Of a stretch of DNA of 64,000 bases, positions 1 to 11,900 are shown piece after piece. Below the pieces are notes generated by a model. The model did no database searches, was not told where the DNA came from, and saw only the letters and a program-made list of their open reading frames with translations. A program made the position numbers and the translations under genes. Each line of letters begins with the position of its first letter. Positions within the stretch are counted from its first letter, which is position 1. Source of the stretch: Pyrenochaeta sp. MPI-SDFR-AT-0127 (lineage: Eukaryota > Ascomycota > Dothideomycetes > Pleosporales > Cucurbitariaceae); NCBI GenBank assembly GCA_020747015.1, contig JAGTJM010000052.1:1-64000 (forward strand), given 5' to 3'.

Positions 1-3000
1 CGCTATCTTGTTTCTCCAACGCTTGTAGTAGGGCTGACCCGAAGGCGCGCACTTCATTGACCAGCTCCATTGCCTTTGCTGCCAAGGTACTATATCGGTA
101 CAGCGGCACAACGGCAGCCACATCGCTAAGTACGCTGCTAATGTCGACACCGGCAGCCCTGGCCTGGATTAGCAGAAGCGGATTTATGGGTGGATCCCAC
201 AGTGCCAGCTCGCGGACAATGCCCTGCAAATTCATGCAGTTACGGATCTTGAACAATCGGTCTGACACTGTGTCCCAGTACCCCATCAGCTTCTGGTTTC
301 TTGGCACACAGAAGAACAGCATGGTTGGAGTTGCCCCTTGACGGATATGGGTCGGCGAGATCCGAATGTTGCTGGATGCAATGGATGAGTAATTCGGCGC
401 CAACTCTTCGATTCGCACCAAGGCATTGGAAAAGGCATCTAGCTTTGAATCCAACGAGTTGTACGTCTGTACAACGGGCGTTGCTCGCGCGGGGATATCA
501 GCCGGCCGTGGCCCGAGAATATTAGCAGCTAAGATGTAGAGTTGAGTAGCTTCATTGATTGCCTCGATCGTATCTTGCCCAAACAGCTGGTCCCCCCATG
601 CGATGAGGTTGTCTAAGTATTTCATCACGGTCGCCATCTGGAATGCCATGACGCGCATACGAGCCACTAGGAACGGACTGAATGGGTTTTGCCGCCATTC
701 CTGGATGCTGAGCTCCATGTCTTTGAGGAATTGCTTCTGTCCCGCCGTAAGTCTAGCATATGCGGCTGGATCGCCTCTTGCGGCTAGTATGCGGAAAATA
801 TTCGTAATCGTCTCATCTTGGTTGTTCTGCATCTGCACAAAAGGCTTGGTCTTCCAGTACTTGCTTGGGCTCGGCAGAGACGAAGTGTCCGTAGGATCAA
901 AGATATATCGGAGCCAGGTCTGCGCGTCAGAGAACTGCTGGTTGGTACTCAGTCTATCCGCTATCAGCATTGGGATATGGTAGAACAACTCCCAGTTGTA
1001 CTGCGAGTAGGAACCACCGACGGAAAAGTCGACGGTTTCGTCACAGTTAGAGTCTGGATCAAAGTGAGCAGCAACTGGGCTGTATTGCGCCCTGAAGGTG
1101 TCAGAAGCTGGAGGTGCAAGCTGCTGCTCCGGTCGCTGAAGCACTCCTGGTATGCCATCTCGGTTGAAATCCTGCATGAATTGGACGACATACGGGTGGT
1201 AGAAGAGATCAAACTTGAATCGTCTGAAGCTTGGAATCTCAATCTTGAGCCACGACGCCGGTACTTTATAGCCAATTAGATTTACAGGCTTTGGAAATAT
1301 GCTGGCAGGGAAATCGGCTGTAGCAGTCGAACCTGTTGCAAGTCTGGTGAGTGTCGCTGCGGGTACACTGGACTTCACGGCAGCCAAGCCGTTCCCAACA
1401 TCTGGAATGGCCTTAAAGCCGCCGCTCAAAGGAAAAGTGCGGAGCGTCTGAAAGGTTCCACCTTGCGCCGCGGGCGGCAGAATTGGTCCTTGGACAATCG
1501 GAGTGACTGGCGAGAGTCGATTGACATACCCTGCCACAAGCCTTCCATCCAGCCAAGCCGGATTCGTTTGTCTTGCCGTGGTAAGTCCAAAAAGAGGAAG
1601 TGGGAACGGGATGTTGATATAAGTATCGATAGGCTCTACGAAGAAAGCCCGCTGGTCGTGCTGGAAAAAGAATGGCCGCTGGGTGATGAACTGCTGATCC
1701 TGAGGAGCCGAGACGAGTGAAAATGGGGTGCCTGGCGTCTTTTTCAATGCCGCAACTTGGACCATTTGTAGTTGTGCTTGCGTGAGCCATCCGGGAGGCG
1801 TATCAGGCTGGCCCGTTATGTCAACGGGGAGAGTGAGCTGTTCATCAATGCCAATTAGGCTGAGTAATAATTGAACCAGGGTGTTCTCGGTGAAGCTCAT
1901 CGCATTCAGTGACGTGCCGGCCGCTGGTGCTAGATACGCGATCCATGGCATTGTAATAAACTCAACCAACTCCTTCAAGGCCGTAAATATATCCGGATTC
2001 TGCGTGAAATGGAATTGTTTGTCCACTGCAGTGGGAGCTCCTTTGATGCCATCGAATTCAAAGTAGCCAAGAAGACCCGGTTTCAGGATATTGGACAGAA
2101 CGTGGATCCGCAGCTTGTTGTCTTTAGTTATTTCGGACTTGCAGTTGATTCCATTGCGACCGGTTCCCGCAATATTGAGTAGTGGAGGAGGATCGTTCTC
2201 ATCAATGGCCAGTCCAGTCTTGATAACCGCCAGTATTTCGTCTGAGATCTTTTTGGCAAGCCATTTGCCGTTCTTCATTTCCGTCCATGCGAGTTTGATC
2301 TCCCAATATTTCCCGCCAGCAGGTACATCGGATCCTGCTGAGGGCATGGTTATGGGCTGCTGAAATTGTTTGGCGGTGAATTGCAACCAGCAAAGGTGCA
2401 AGGTCCTATTCCACATCACTGGCACCACATGATCAGATGCTAGATCGATGTCGACTTTTTGCCAGGGGTCCCAGATGTTCGCGTTTCTCCGAACCCGATA
2501 GTAGACATCCCTTGGAGTACCGCGCGTGACGGCGAACACATGGAGATTGTCTACCCCCTGCACACCCGAGCCGGTGTTTTCCGTCTCATGGTAGTAAGAC
2601 AATATCTTGAGACGGCTGACTTCGTGCAGCTTCTCCAAGTAATTTCCAAATGCTGTTTCTGCGAGGTCGTTGGTGATGTTGTTCTGCTGCAAGTCATTTT
2701 CAAGATCGGTGAAGAAAGGCGTCTTGTCGTCTCGAAGCGAGGGGTCCAAGAAATTCTCCGGATACATAAAGATTTGCCGATTTGCACTGGATATGACCTG
2801 CGACTTTAACCATGAATCCCACTCCAGCCATTCATCCTCAACCTCGGTGTCCGCTAGCACATCGGGCTCGAGGTTCATCAAGCACCGCTGCACAAACAGC
2901 TGGACCGAGCAAACAGCCTGCTTGATTCTCGATGTGAGCTGGCATGGCCCCATGTCAACGTCAATCAAGTAGTATGCGAAGAGGTCGTTATCATTGCGCC

Positions 3001-6000
3001 ATGTGATGCCCCTGCTTGGAGGGTTCGCGAGCAGGTATGCTACCAAGGCTTGCCGCTGCTTGTCGCGCAAAATGTTGCGGAGTGGCCGAGACACCGTCTC
3101 CCAGGTCGGCTGGTCGTACTTGGATTTGACGGTTTGGACTGCGATCCGGGACTGAGGCTCCGTTGCATTGGGCGTAGCGAGTTGTGCGAGGTCAGCGGAC
3201 GAACAACCAACTTTCTGTAGGAGCGTGAAATACTGGACGAGCTGAGATAAGGCAATTTCGTCGTTGTATGCGGTTGGAAATGTAAAATTATATCCTGTGG
3301 CTCCAGTGATACCTTCCAAATCAGCTACATTCCAGTTAGTCCATTTCACAATCGCATCAAAAACAGTTTGCTTTAAAATTCCAGGCTGGCGAGCAAGCGA
3401 GAAAATTCTAACGAGCGCATCTTCGCCTCCAGAAAAAGAGTCCCTCAGCTTTGTAAGGGCCGACAATCTTTCCCACCTGACAAACAAGTCAGTTGTTGTG
3501 CCTGCTGGGACAAGCCGGAGTGGTAGGTTGTCAAGATCCAGCCATAGTTTGTAGTTGAAGAGCCAGCCTAGCTGCGTCACGGTCAACGTGAGCTTGTTTA
3601 TAACCATTGCAGCTTTGTACAACTTGGTATATCCGTCAAACAGCGTAGGGTATATGGCCTTTGTGATTGCAGTTGACGGACTGCTGAACAGAAGTGATTT
3701 GTCCAGGAATACGTCCAGGAGAAGCTTCGAGCTGGAATGGAGCCAGCTTGAAACCAATTGTGCGGTTACCTGCGAGTCCAACACCATTGTCTGGCCAAGT
3801 CTAACGAGCAACGCCTGGGTTGTTTGAACGCTCCGAAGCTTTGGCAACAGCTTGCCTAGGATGAACTGAATCCTTGAGTTCGTAGTCACGGGAGTGCCGT
3901 TTGAGACGTCTGCGTCAAATAGCGCAGAAACGTCAGTCGGGCTCAGCAGGATGTTATCGGCTGTCGCGGGAGCAGTGGTGCTCAGATCAAGAAGCTTTTG
4001 AACGGCATTGCTGAAATCGGTGATGGTAGTTGGATCGACCGTCCCAACCGCCTTGGTCACTACTTGGAGCTCCGATGGAGAGAGTGCACCGATGGAGTGT
4101 AGAGTTGACGCCGTGGAATCAAAGTACAATTTCTTCCGCAGTGCTACTGGAATCTCGAGCCCTACCGGTATAGCTGATAGCGGAGTTTTCACTTCAACCG
4201 GCGTAAATGTACGGAGATAAAGCGCCAAGAAGGTTCTGGGTAGAGCAAACAATGCCCCAACAGCATTTTCAAAATCAGTCGATGCTCCCGCCAGCCCGGT
4301 GAGAGTCTGCTGTTCAGCCAACGTCATCACACCCTGGAAGGCCAAGATTTCGTTGGCTGCATCGTACGTGCATCTATCTCCAAGCGACGATGATACCAAG
4401 CCGCTTGGTGGTGGCGTCGCAAGTGGCACAGTATATGAGATGGTACTGTTGAATATGGACAGGGCCTGCGTTATGACAGACTGATCAAGATTCAGTAGCG
4501 GCAATTTAGTCTTCAACAACGTTATATCCTGATCTAGGGTATTGTCAGACGGGCGTGTATTGTCTGCTTCAATCTTTTGTTGTTCGGACCTGAAATCGCC
4601 GAAAAAGTCTGCAATGGTGTCATCCAACGGATCTAGACCGCTTCCCGGGGCGAAATCGTGTCGGAGAAGATAATTGAGTTCCTGGAGCGAGAAATTCGAG
4701 GCAATCACGTTCTGTGCTCGCTGTACAAAGTCGATAGTGACTGCCGATGTAGAAAACGGATCAGTGTTTGTGATCTTGAGGAAGGCCGTGTAGTCTGAAA
4801 CGGAAATTTCAAGCGAGTGAGCAAGAACGGAGTGGCGATACAAGCTAGATATATTGTTCAAATTAAGATTCCCGTCTGGAAGAATAACCGGAAGTTGCAT
4901 TGCGGTCAGGTCAGCCTGACTAATATTGAGAGCACTCAAGAGCTGATTAGAAGCAGCAGTGATCGTTCCAGCCAGAGCAGTAGCATCGGCCGGGAAAAGG
5001 GAGTCAGGAATATTATTGACGGTTTGATTGCGGAAGATTCTGTCGTAAAGAGATTTCGCCGTCGTTTGAGACTTTTCATCGTCAAAATCCACAAATTTCG
5101 TAGTTGAAATTGGCGCCCAAAAGGCGCAGACGGTTTCAATGTCCAAGCCGTTGAGCAGGACCATCAGCCTCTGAATATTTGCGATATTAACGAGAAGATC
5201 TTGCGTGCAAGCAGTATACGGATCAGGGCTAACCCAAGATCTAGCGGCCAGATATGCGTAGGCCATGCCAACGTCCAAGATGCCCCAGCCTAGGACCGAC
5301 AACGCGCGATACAAGCGAATGAAACTGTGTATGTTCCGGAGGTCTTCGATGGAGAGACCCCTGATTTGCAGGAGTTTCAATTGACAAGTGTCCACTGGAG
5401 CTCCTTCTTTCGCCACAAGCCTAGGTAAACCTTGGCCTCTACGTCCGGGGATTGGACGCAGATAAGGCATCAGTTCTAAGAGATTCAACAGCTCTCCGTA
5501 CGTAAGCGTACTCTGCTGGACGAATACATCAACCCTGTTGGTCAAGGTGATATTGTAAGCAAGGGAGGAGTTCAATGGTGATGTTGTTGCCGGATCAGGA
5601 ATTCCTCCACTTCCGGAGCTTGCAGAGAAACCCCAAAAGTTCCAGGGCCCAGAGGTCGGTGAACCGGCCTGACCAGTCGTTTTATTGACGATTATGTTGG
5701 CAGTATCGACCGTAAGGCCGAGCAGCTCATTAGCAATCGTGCCTTCACTGAGAACTTTAAGTGGAGGCTCTTTGGACAGGACTTCCATCAGCTGATACCG
5801 CTGAACATCGATATGGGCGAGGTACGATCTGATTGTCTCCGTCCACATGGCAAATGGCAATGCTACTGGGTAAACCATGGCTGCCAGAGAGGTATAAGCC
5901 GCAGCACTTTGATATTGAGGATTGGCGGCTCGCTCTGCAGCGGTCCCCTTTGTCTGTCTGCTTCGAGTCGAGACGAATGGCTGGTTAGTGTCGTCTATCG

Positions 6001-8278
6001 CGATTGCGTAGGTGAAGTTCTGTTCGTCGATGGACCAAATTTGCCCCTTTTTAAGGATAGTCAATATGGCGTCATCAGTTAGAGAAGGGCTGAATTGTGA
6101 TTTCCAAGTGCCAATTTGGCCTGCATCCATATCGGTAATAGCTTGTGCGGGCAAGTAAAAGGGCGTAAAGGCGGGCGATGGGGCAACAGCTTCTTCCAGT
6201 ATTTCGATGCAGAGATCGATGTAGGGTACTGGAGTGTTGGTGTTTTCGCAAGTGAGCTCAATGCCTCCAATGTCTCCCCGTCGGTCAAAAAGAATATCTT
6301 TTGCCGTAAGAGTCTCCCGGGATTCGTGGACTAGATGGGTCTTGTATGTCACCAATTTGATGCTGCCATTTGGGTTGCGTGTAATTTTGTCGATCAACAG
6401 CCGATCGCGCAAGAAGTGTAAAATGTCGACTAGGTACGCGGCTGGTCCATCGACTGCTCTGCATCCCTCGCATTGGCACATGTCCATAGATCCAAACAAA
6501 GTACTCAAGTCTGGAATTTCTTCCCCCAGTTTCAGATTGCCAATCAAAATGGGCCTGTAAACAGGCGGGAAGACTCTGCTAGAAGCAAAGCCGAAATTGG
6601 TGAGCAAAGAAGAAGCAAAGGCATTGGTTTGACTTGCTCGCTCGTAGATCGGGAGGGCTTGAGCTTCGCCGCCCAGAGCATTTCCAAATCTGGAAAGAAA
6701 CGAAGTGCGGCCCATGCGTGCGATTTGCATTGACGAGGTGACTCCACTAGCAACCAATGTCCGCATCTGCGTGTATTGTGGAGCGACGCTATATATCCGC
6801 TGCATTGCCGCTACGTTGGTTTTAAGGTCATCAACATTCTTGACGCCATCCAGCTTTGCGGACGATGTTGTCAAGTATTGTACTAAGCGAGTCGTCTTGA
6901 TATTAAACGTCGGATTAGCTGCAAGAAATGTCTGTGTGTCTGATTTTCCGCTTAAGACGCCGTGGCTGCTATCGTCATTTGTGTCCGAAAGTCGAGCAGT
7001 GACAAACTGCGTTGGAAATGTGTCTTCAAATATGTTTGTCATGGCTTTAGCCATTGCGTTTGCCCTGGGAAGCGTAGGAGTATCTGGTATTGCGGTGGGG
7101 GCACCCACGTTAGGCTGCTGAATGATGCCGAGCCATTTCGACTCGCTGAAAGTGGCGAGATCTTGGACGCTGGAAAACTCTTTGCTCTGTTGACGCTTTT
7201 GTAGTTCGGATATCATTGGCCCATGGTTCAGCGTGACCATCCCAAACTGAACGGATTGCTGGATCTTCGCCGCCTGGCCCTTGAACGCGGCGCTCGCATC
7301 GAGAGTTGTCCAAAAGTCGTCAATGGTCCCGTTATGATCTGCAAACGCCTGGACGAAATCTGCAGGGTTTTTCATGCCCGAAGAAGACAGAACGTCAGCT
7401 AATGGTGATGGTTTGGTGGGATTGGAGGGCTCATAGAGTGCCGATTGTGATCCCAACCTCAGGAATGCCTCCTTTATGGCGTCCAGATCAGGTTGTGACT
7501 TGGCCGCAATGATATTGTTTATAATTGCCTTGTTCAGGGCGGACATGATCACATCGATATTAATTGCGAAGAGGGCCGTTGTGTCGGTGGGAAGACCTTC
7601 TCTAAAAAGACCGTAGAAAGTATCTGGGCTAATTTCATTGTTTGTTGAAGCATTCGCCTTCCATGCTGTGACAAGGAACTGGATATTCGTTGGGTCAAGG
7701 CCAGTTTCACCAGCAAGGAATGAAATGTCTTGGTGCGTATCGTCCTGCACCAGGTCCTGGATTTGCGCGCCATCAAGCAACGGCTGCACAGCAGCCAGAG
7801 TCAAGTCATACTCGGATAGAGCAGACGCGCCTGGTGGGCCTACAACAATATCGATTGTTGCCTGAACTGGGGCATTGAAATAAATTTGAGTTTTGAGCAG
7901 CGGCGTTTGGCCGTCAGTCTGCTGCTTGGGATGATCGAAGACGGAGAGGCGGAGGTCCGCAGTGTCCTTTTCAGCCCTTCGGAAGCTCGAAGACGAATAC
8001 TCTATGCGATAAGCTCCGGCTGGAGCAATAGTTTCGGTGCGACCGAGCAGCTGCTCGTGACGAAGATCAATGTCGTTAGCCTCGACGGTCAGCCCAACCA
8101 GCGGCCTGCCGTACTGATCCCTTACAACGCCGCTAACAGAATAGGACGGCTCATCGCCAAGCTGCGATGGCCGCGACGGGCCGGAGCCAGGAGGCGGTTG
8201 CGGGCCAAAGCCGCCACTGCCGTAGATATTGGCAGGCCGTGGGCCATGACGCATATTGCCAAGCTGTTGTCGATCCAT
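1..8278 (-). CDS. TcA-like insecticidal toxin complex subunit (3' end outside window)
   Basis: One uninterrupted frame of 2,759 codons starts at the ATG at 8278 and is still open at the left edge, with no intron and no stop. The first 45 residues are Gly/Pro-rich and probably disordered. Residues about 46-140 form a carboxypeptidase-regulatory-like beta-sandwich (motif VSGVVRDQYGRPLVGLTVEA). A long helical body follows. From about residue 1,913 come classical TcA signatures: YYRVRRN, WDPWQKVDIDL and MWNRTLHLCW, then YNWELFYHIPMLIADRL (about 2,425), LFGQDTIEAINEATQLY with ANILGPRP (about 2,590), and near the edge YWDTVSDRLFKIRNCMN and ALLQALEKQD. In bacteria TcA is the pentameric receptor-binding and pore-forming translocator. 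The pore-forming and TcB-binding end (very roughly 800 residues) lies outside the window. It diverges from the TcB-TcC gene at 8958. Length and intron absence, unlike its neighbours, suggest bacterial origin. The family call is strong; host target and activity are unknown. Confidence 0.9.
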   Translation of the reverse strand, partial: MDRQQLGNMRHGPRPANIYGSGGFGPQPPPGSGPSRPSQLGDEPSYSVSGVVRDQYGRPLVGLTVEANDIDLRHEQLLGRTETIAPAGAYRIEYSSSSFRRAEKDTADLRLSVFDHPKQQTDGQTPLLKTQIYFNAPVQATIDIVVGPPGASALSEYDLTLAAVQPLLDGAQIQDLVQDDTHQDISFLAGETGLDPTNIQFLVTAWKANASTNNEISPDTFYGLFREGLPTDTTALFAINIDVIMSALNKAIINNIIAAKSQPDLDAIKEAFLRLGSQSALYEPSNPTKPSPLADVLSSSGMKNPADFVQAFADHNGTIDDFWTTLDASAAFKGQAAKIQQSVQFGMVTLNHGPMISELQKRQQSKEFSSVQDLATFSESKWLGIIQQPNVGAPTAIPDTPTLPRANAMAKAMTNIFEDTFPTQFVTARLSDTNDDSSHGVLSGKSDTQTFLAANPTFNIKTTRLVQYLTTSSAKLDGVKNVDDLKTNVAAMQRIYSVAPQYTQMRTLVASGVTSSMQIARMGRTSFLSRFGNALGGEAQALPIYERASQTNAFASSLLTNFGFASSRVFPPVYRPILIGNLKLGEEIPDLSTLFGSMDMCQCEGCRAVDGPAAYLVDILHFLRDRLLIDKITRNPNGSIKLVTYKTHLVHESRETLTAKDILFDRRGDIGGIELTCENTNTPVPYIDLCIEILEEAVAPSPAFTPFYLPAQAITDMDAGQIGTWKSQFSPSLTDDAILTILKKGQIWSIDEQNFTYAIAIDDTNQPFVSTRSRQTKGTAAERAANPQYQSAAAYTSLAAMVYPVALPFAMWTETIRSYLAHIDVQRYQLMEVLSKEPPLKVLSEGTIANELLGLTVDTANIIVNKTTGQAGSPTSGPWNFWGFSASSGSGGIPDPATTSPLNSSLAYNITLTNRVDVFVQQSTLTYGELLNLLELMPYLRPIPGRRGQGLPRLVAKEGAPVDTCQLKLLQIRGLSIEDLRNIHSFIRLYRALSVLGWGILDVGMAYAYLAARSWVSPDPYTACTQDLLVNIANIQRLMVLLNGLDIETVCAFWAPISTTKFVDFDDEKSQTTAKSLYDRIFRNQTVNNIPDSLFPADATALAGTITAASNQLLSALNISQADLTAMQLPVILPDGNLNLNNISSLYRHSVLAHSLEISVSDYTAFLKITNTDPFSTSAVTIDFVQRAQNVIASNFSLQELNYLLRHDFAPGSGLDPLDDTIADFFGDFRSEQQKIEADNTRPSDNTLDQDITLLKTKLPLLNLDQSVITQALSIFNSTISYTVPLATPPPSGLVSSSLGDRCTYDAANEILAFQGVMTLAEQQTLTGLAGASTDFENAVGALFALPRTFLALYLRTFTPVEVKTPLSAIPVGLEIPVALRKKLYFDSTASTLHSIGALSPSELQVVTKAVGTVDPTTITDFSNAVQKLLDLSTTAPATADNILLSPTDVSALFDADVSNGTPVTTNSRIQFILGKLLPKLRSVQTTQALLVRLGQTMVLDSQVTAQLVSSWLHSSSKLLLDVFLDKSLLFSSPSTAITKAIYPTLFDGYTKLYKAAMVINKLTLTVTQLGWLFNYKLWLDLDNLPLRLVPAGTTTDLFVRWERLSALTKLRDSFSGGEDALVRIFSLARQPGILKQTVFDAIVKWTNWNVADLEGITGATGYNFTFPTAYNDEIALSQLVQYFTLLQKVGCSSADLAQLATPNATEPQSRIAVQTVKSKYDQPTWETVSRPLRNILRDKQRQALVAYLLANPPSRGITWRNDNDLFAYYLIDVDMGPCQLTSRIKQAVCSVQLFVQRCLMNLEPDVLADTEVEDEWLEWDSWLKSQVISSANRQIFMYPENFLDPSLRDDKTPFFTDLENDLQQNNITNDLAETAFGNYLEKLHEVSRLKILSYYHETENTGSGVQGVDNLHVFAVTRGTPRDVYYRVRRNANIWDPWQKVDIDLASDHVVPVMWNRTLHLCWLQFTAKQFQQPITMPSAGSDVPAGGKYWEIKLAWTEMKNGKWLAKKISDEILAVIKTGLAIDENDPPPLLNIAGTGRNGINCKSEITKDNKLRIHVLSNILKPGLLGYFEFDGIKGAPTAVDKQFHFTQNPDIFTALKELVEFITMPWIAYLAPAAGTSLNAMSFTENTLVQLLLSLIGIDEQLTLPVDITGQPDTPPGWLTQAQLQMVQVAALKKTPGTPFSLVSAPQDQQFITQRPFFFQHDQRAFFVEPIDTYINIPFPLPLFGLTTARQTNPAWLDGRLVAGYVNRLSPVTPIVQGPILPPAAQGGTFQTLRTFPLSGGFKAIPDVGNGLAAVKSSVPAATLTRLATGSTATADFPASIFPKPVNLIGYKVPASWLKIEIPSFRRFKFDLFYHPYVVQFMQDFNRDGIPGVLQRPEQQLAPPASDTFRAQYSPVAAHFDPDSNCDETVDFSVGGSYSQYNWELFYHIPMLIADRLSTNQQFSDAQTWLRYIFDPTDTSSLPSPSKYWKTKPFVQMQNNQDETITNIFRILAARGDPAAYARLTAGQKQFLKDMELSIQEWRQNPFSPFLVARMRVMAFQMATVMKYLDNLIAWGDQLFGQDTIEAINEATQLYILAANILGPRPADIPARATPVVQTYNSLDSKLDAFSNALVRIEELAPNYSSIASSNIRISPTHIRQGATPTMLFFCVPRNQKLMGYWDTVSDRLFKIRNCMNLQGIVRELALWDPPINPLLLIQARAAGVDISSVLSDVAAVVPLYRYSTLAAKAMELVNEVRAFGSALLQALEKQDS

Positions 8279-8957
8279 GGTGGTGGGTACGTAGAGTAGC
8301 GATTGGATGATAGACTACTAGTGCCCAATCGGGCAATTTTTGCTGATGAAGAATCGGATTTGGAAATTCGAATGTCTGTACAGCTTATCAGCAAACGATT
8401 TAGAACAATCTTCAGCTACGAACTTAGGAGCTGTATAAATGTCAAGCTGTATGGTTCACTGCTCGATGGTCAAATGGTTGCATATAGCTTGAACGTAGCT
8501 GCTTCAATGCTCGCCTGAAAGACTTGGTACATGGCATGTGAGCACTAGCGGGGTAGGACTGGAGACAGAATGCGGATGAGAGCAAGACAAGTGAAATTCA
8601 AGCTCCTTTTGAGGGAGGGGAGGGTCTTGTGAACAGGAGGGGGGAGTGCTCAGAGCTGCGTGGACCCCTGTATCAAAGCTGAAGATGCTCTTGCCTAAAC
8701 TCGACCAGGCGCAACGCGGCGTCAAATCATGTTTTACCAATGCTTTCAGCTGTCATGTACCCCGCTCCTTCTCTGAGACAGTTGCTCGTACAGCGACGGT
8801 GACTCTTTTGGCTGCCAATCTGCAGCTCCAGTCAAGGAGCTGTGCTGGATAAGAGGCCATGGCCGCAATGACAACATCTGTGAAGTCGCCCGCTGCCCAC
8901 CGCCCACACCAGGCCCGCTCAACAACTTCGAGATATCATTAATTGAATTTGGGGACC
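8279..8957. promoter_or_regulatory. Shared intergenic region between the divergent Tc genes
   Basis: These 679 bases separate the start codons of the TcA-like gene (minus strand) and the TcB-TcC gene (plus strand). No credible gene is present. A TATA-like string (tataaat) lies at 8434-8440 on the plus strand, but it is more than 500 bases from the plus-strand start, so its role is uncertain. The head-to-head layout is what one expects of two subunits expressed together. Co-regulation is inference. Confidence 0.5.
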
Positions 8958-11900
8958 ATGGGCCGTCAGCGCGGAAACAACGCCGCGTCCTCGGGCTCAA
9001 CCCAGTCCCAACCTCCAACCGCTGCCACCACTCACCAAACCACCCAACCTTCGACCACTTCGACCACTTCTTCAGCCTCACTAGGCAACAGCTCCAATGC
9101 CTCTACCGCCAGTACCTCTCCCCTCCCGTCTGTGCCATCCGTCTCCGTTCCCAAGGGCGGTGGGGCACTCCAAGGCATGGGCGACAGATTCACCACATCG
9201 CTGGCCACGGGAACCTCTACCATCTCCATCCCAGTTCCTACCAGCCCTGGACGAGGGAGTCTTGGCGCTGATATCGCTCTCAGCTACGATTCGGGATCTG
9301 GCAATGGCATCTTTGGCCTTGGCTGGATGCTCTCAATGTCGTCCATCTCTCGGAGAACCGACAAAGGCCTCCCGCAATACCTCGACCCCACTGGTCCTGA
9401 TAGCGACACCTTCGTCATCTCCGGCTCCGATGATCTGGTCCCAGAGCTCATTGCTGGTCCGGCAACTAGCCCCAACACCTGGATACGCCCTGCCCGCGGC
9501 AGACAAACTAGCAACGGCGTCGAATACTACGTCTACCGCTATCGGCCGCGAATCGAGGGTTCCTTCACTCGCATTGAGCTCTGGTGCAATGTTCAGGCGC
9601 CAACTACCGACATGCATTGGCGCTCCACCTCAGCCGATAATGTGCTCTCCATCTATGGTCTCGACTCCAACTCTAGGATTGTCGACCCAGCCAATCCATT
9701 ACAGGTTTTTCAGTGGCTTCTCTGTCAACAACATGACCGCGGCAATGCGCTTGTCGTCAAGTACAAGGCCGAGGACTCCACTAGCGTGCCTGTAACCATC
9801 AGCGAAAGGAATCGCACTGATGCGACAAGATCATCCAACAGACACATCAAGAGCATATCCTACGGAAATGTTACTTCCACATTGAAAACTCCAGATCTCA
9901 GCCTGGCCCAGTGGCACTTCCAGGTAGTATTTGACTACGGCGAGCACGATTCTGCTGTGCCAACTCCTGCAGAAGTGAATCCATGGCTTTGTCGCAATGA
10001 TCCCTTTTCCACCCACAAATCGCGTTTTGAGGTACGCTCATACCGGTTATGCCAGCGTATCCTCATTTTCCATAACTTTCCAGGCGAGCAAAACGTTGGA
10101 GCGGACTGTCTGGTACGGTCCTTGAACTTCGTGTATCGTGACGATGCACAAAAAGGAAGTCAAAATATATCCTTCTTAGCCTCGGTCACGACGTCGGGTT
10201 ATCAGCGATCTGGCACGACCTATCTCTCTACTTCGTTGCCTCCTATGGAATTCCACTACAGTGATGCTGTTATAAGCTCCAAAATTCAATCAGTTGACCC
10301 GACCAGCCTCGAAAACTTGCCAGTAGGCCTAGATCCGTCGGCATATAAGTGGGTCGATCTCGACGCTGAAGGTATCTCCGGCATTCTCACAGAACAGGCC
10401 AGCTCATGGTTTTACAAGCACAACCTGGGCGACGGAAAATTCGGGCCGATGCAACTACTTCCCTCCAAACCGTCGGTTGCGTCGGCTGCACCCGGATCGT
10501 CCCAGCATTTGATGGATCTGGCAGGTGATGGTCGCTTAGATATCGTTAATATAGGTCCTGGTATTCCGGGCTTCTCAAAACGCTCCGACTCTTTCGCAGA
10601 TGGCTGGGAGACGTTCACATCGTTTGCCAGTTTCCCCAACATTAACTGGCAAAACCCAAATCTACAATTCGTGGATTTAACCGGAGACGGTCTTACCGAT
10701 GGTCTTCTAATCGCGCCAGACTGTCTTATTGCTTATCAGTCGCTAGGAGAAGATGGCTTCATGACTGAAAGGCGATGGTATCCCCCTAGCCAACAAGATG
10801 AAGAACAAGGCCCGCTTTTGATCTATGCCGACCAAAAGCACACCGTGTTTCTCGCTGACATGTCCGGTGACGGCCTGACGGATCTTGTTCGAATTCGCAA
10901 CGGCGAGGCGTGCTACTGGCCAAGTGAGGGCTACGGCAAGTTCGGCGCAAAAGTTACCATGGAACAGTCTCCTTGGTTTGAGAATTCTGATCTCTTCGAC
11001 CCACTGCGCATCCGGCTTGGTGACATTGACGGATCTGGGACGACTGACATAGTGTATTTGAGTGCGGACGGCTCTGTCGATGTCTACTTGAATTACTCGG
11101 GGAACGTGTTCGCTCCTCGGAACCGTCTACCAGGATTCTTACCTATCGACAATATTGTAACCGTGACTCTCATTGACCTACTGGGAAAAGGTACCGACTG
11201 CCTCATGTGGTCGTCGTCGCTCCCTTGCGACACAGCTCGACGGATCAGCTACATCGACCTAGTGGAAGGCCCCAAACCACATCTTCTCACGTCGTATGCC
11301 AATAATATGGGTTCTGAGACGATAGTGACATATGCTCCTTCAACCAAGTTCTACCTCGAGGATAAAGCCGCTGGCAATCCTTGGATAACACGCCTCCCAT
11401 TTCCCACCCAGGTTGTTGAGCGAGTCGAGAAATTTGATCACGTCAGCAACACGTTCTTTAGCACTCGGTACGCCTATCACCATGGCTATTATGATGGCAC
11501 GGAAAGAGAATTCCGTGGCTTCGGATGCGTTGACCAGCATGATACAGAAGAGTACGATCTTTCCGGTCACTCACCTGTAAACGTTGACAAATCTTCCTGG
11601 GTTCCGCCAGTCCTCACAAAGACGTGGTACCACACTGGAGCACGCATCCAAGGAGTACAGATATCAGAATTCTTAGTGCCGGATTACTACTTTGAACCTG
11701 GAGGCTTGAGTGATACAGAAAAGCAGGCAATGCTGCTTCCCGACTCTGTTCTTCCCACATCGCTTGCTGGGAACGCGTACTCAATGACGGACGATGAATT
11801 CCGAGAAGCGACTCGAGCTCTGAAGGGATCCATGCTCCGGCAAGAAGTTTACGCTCTTGACGGCACCGCTCAGGAGACGGAGCCCTATTCTGTGGTCCAG

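Noticed and set aside
8943..8957. Earlier start (TTG) for the TcB-TcC gene
   Set aside because: The frame opens with TTG, which is not a normal fungal nuclear start. The ATG at 8958 has an ideal context.
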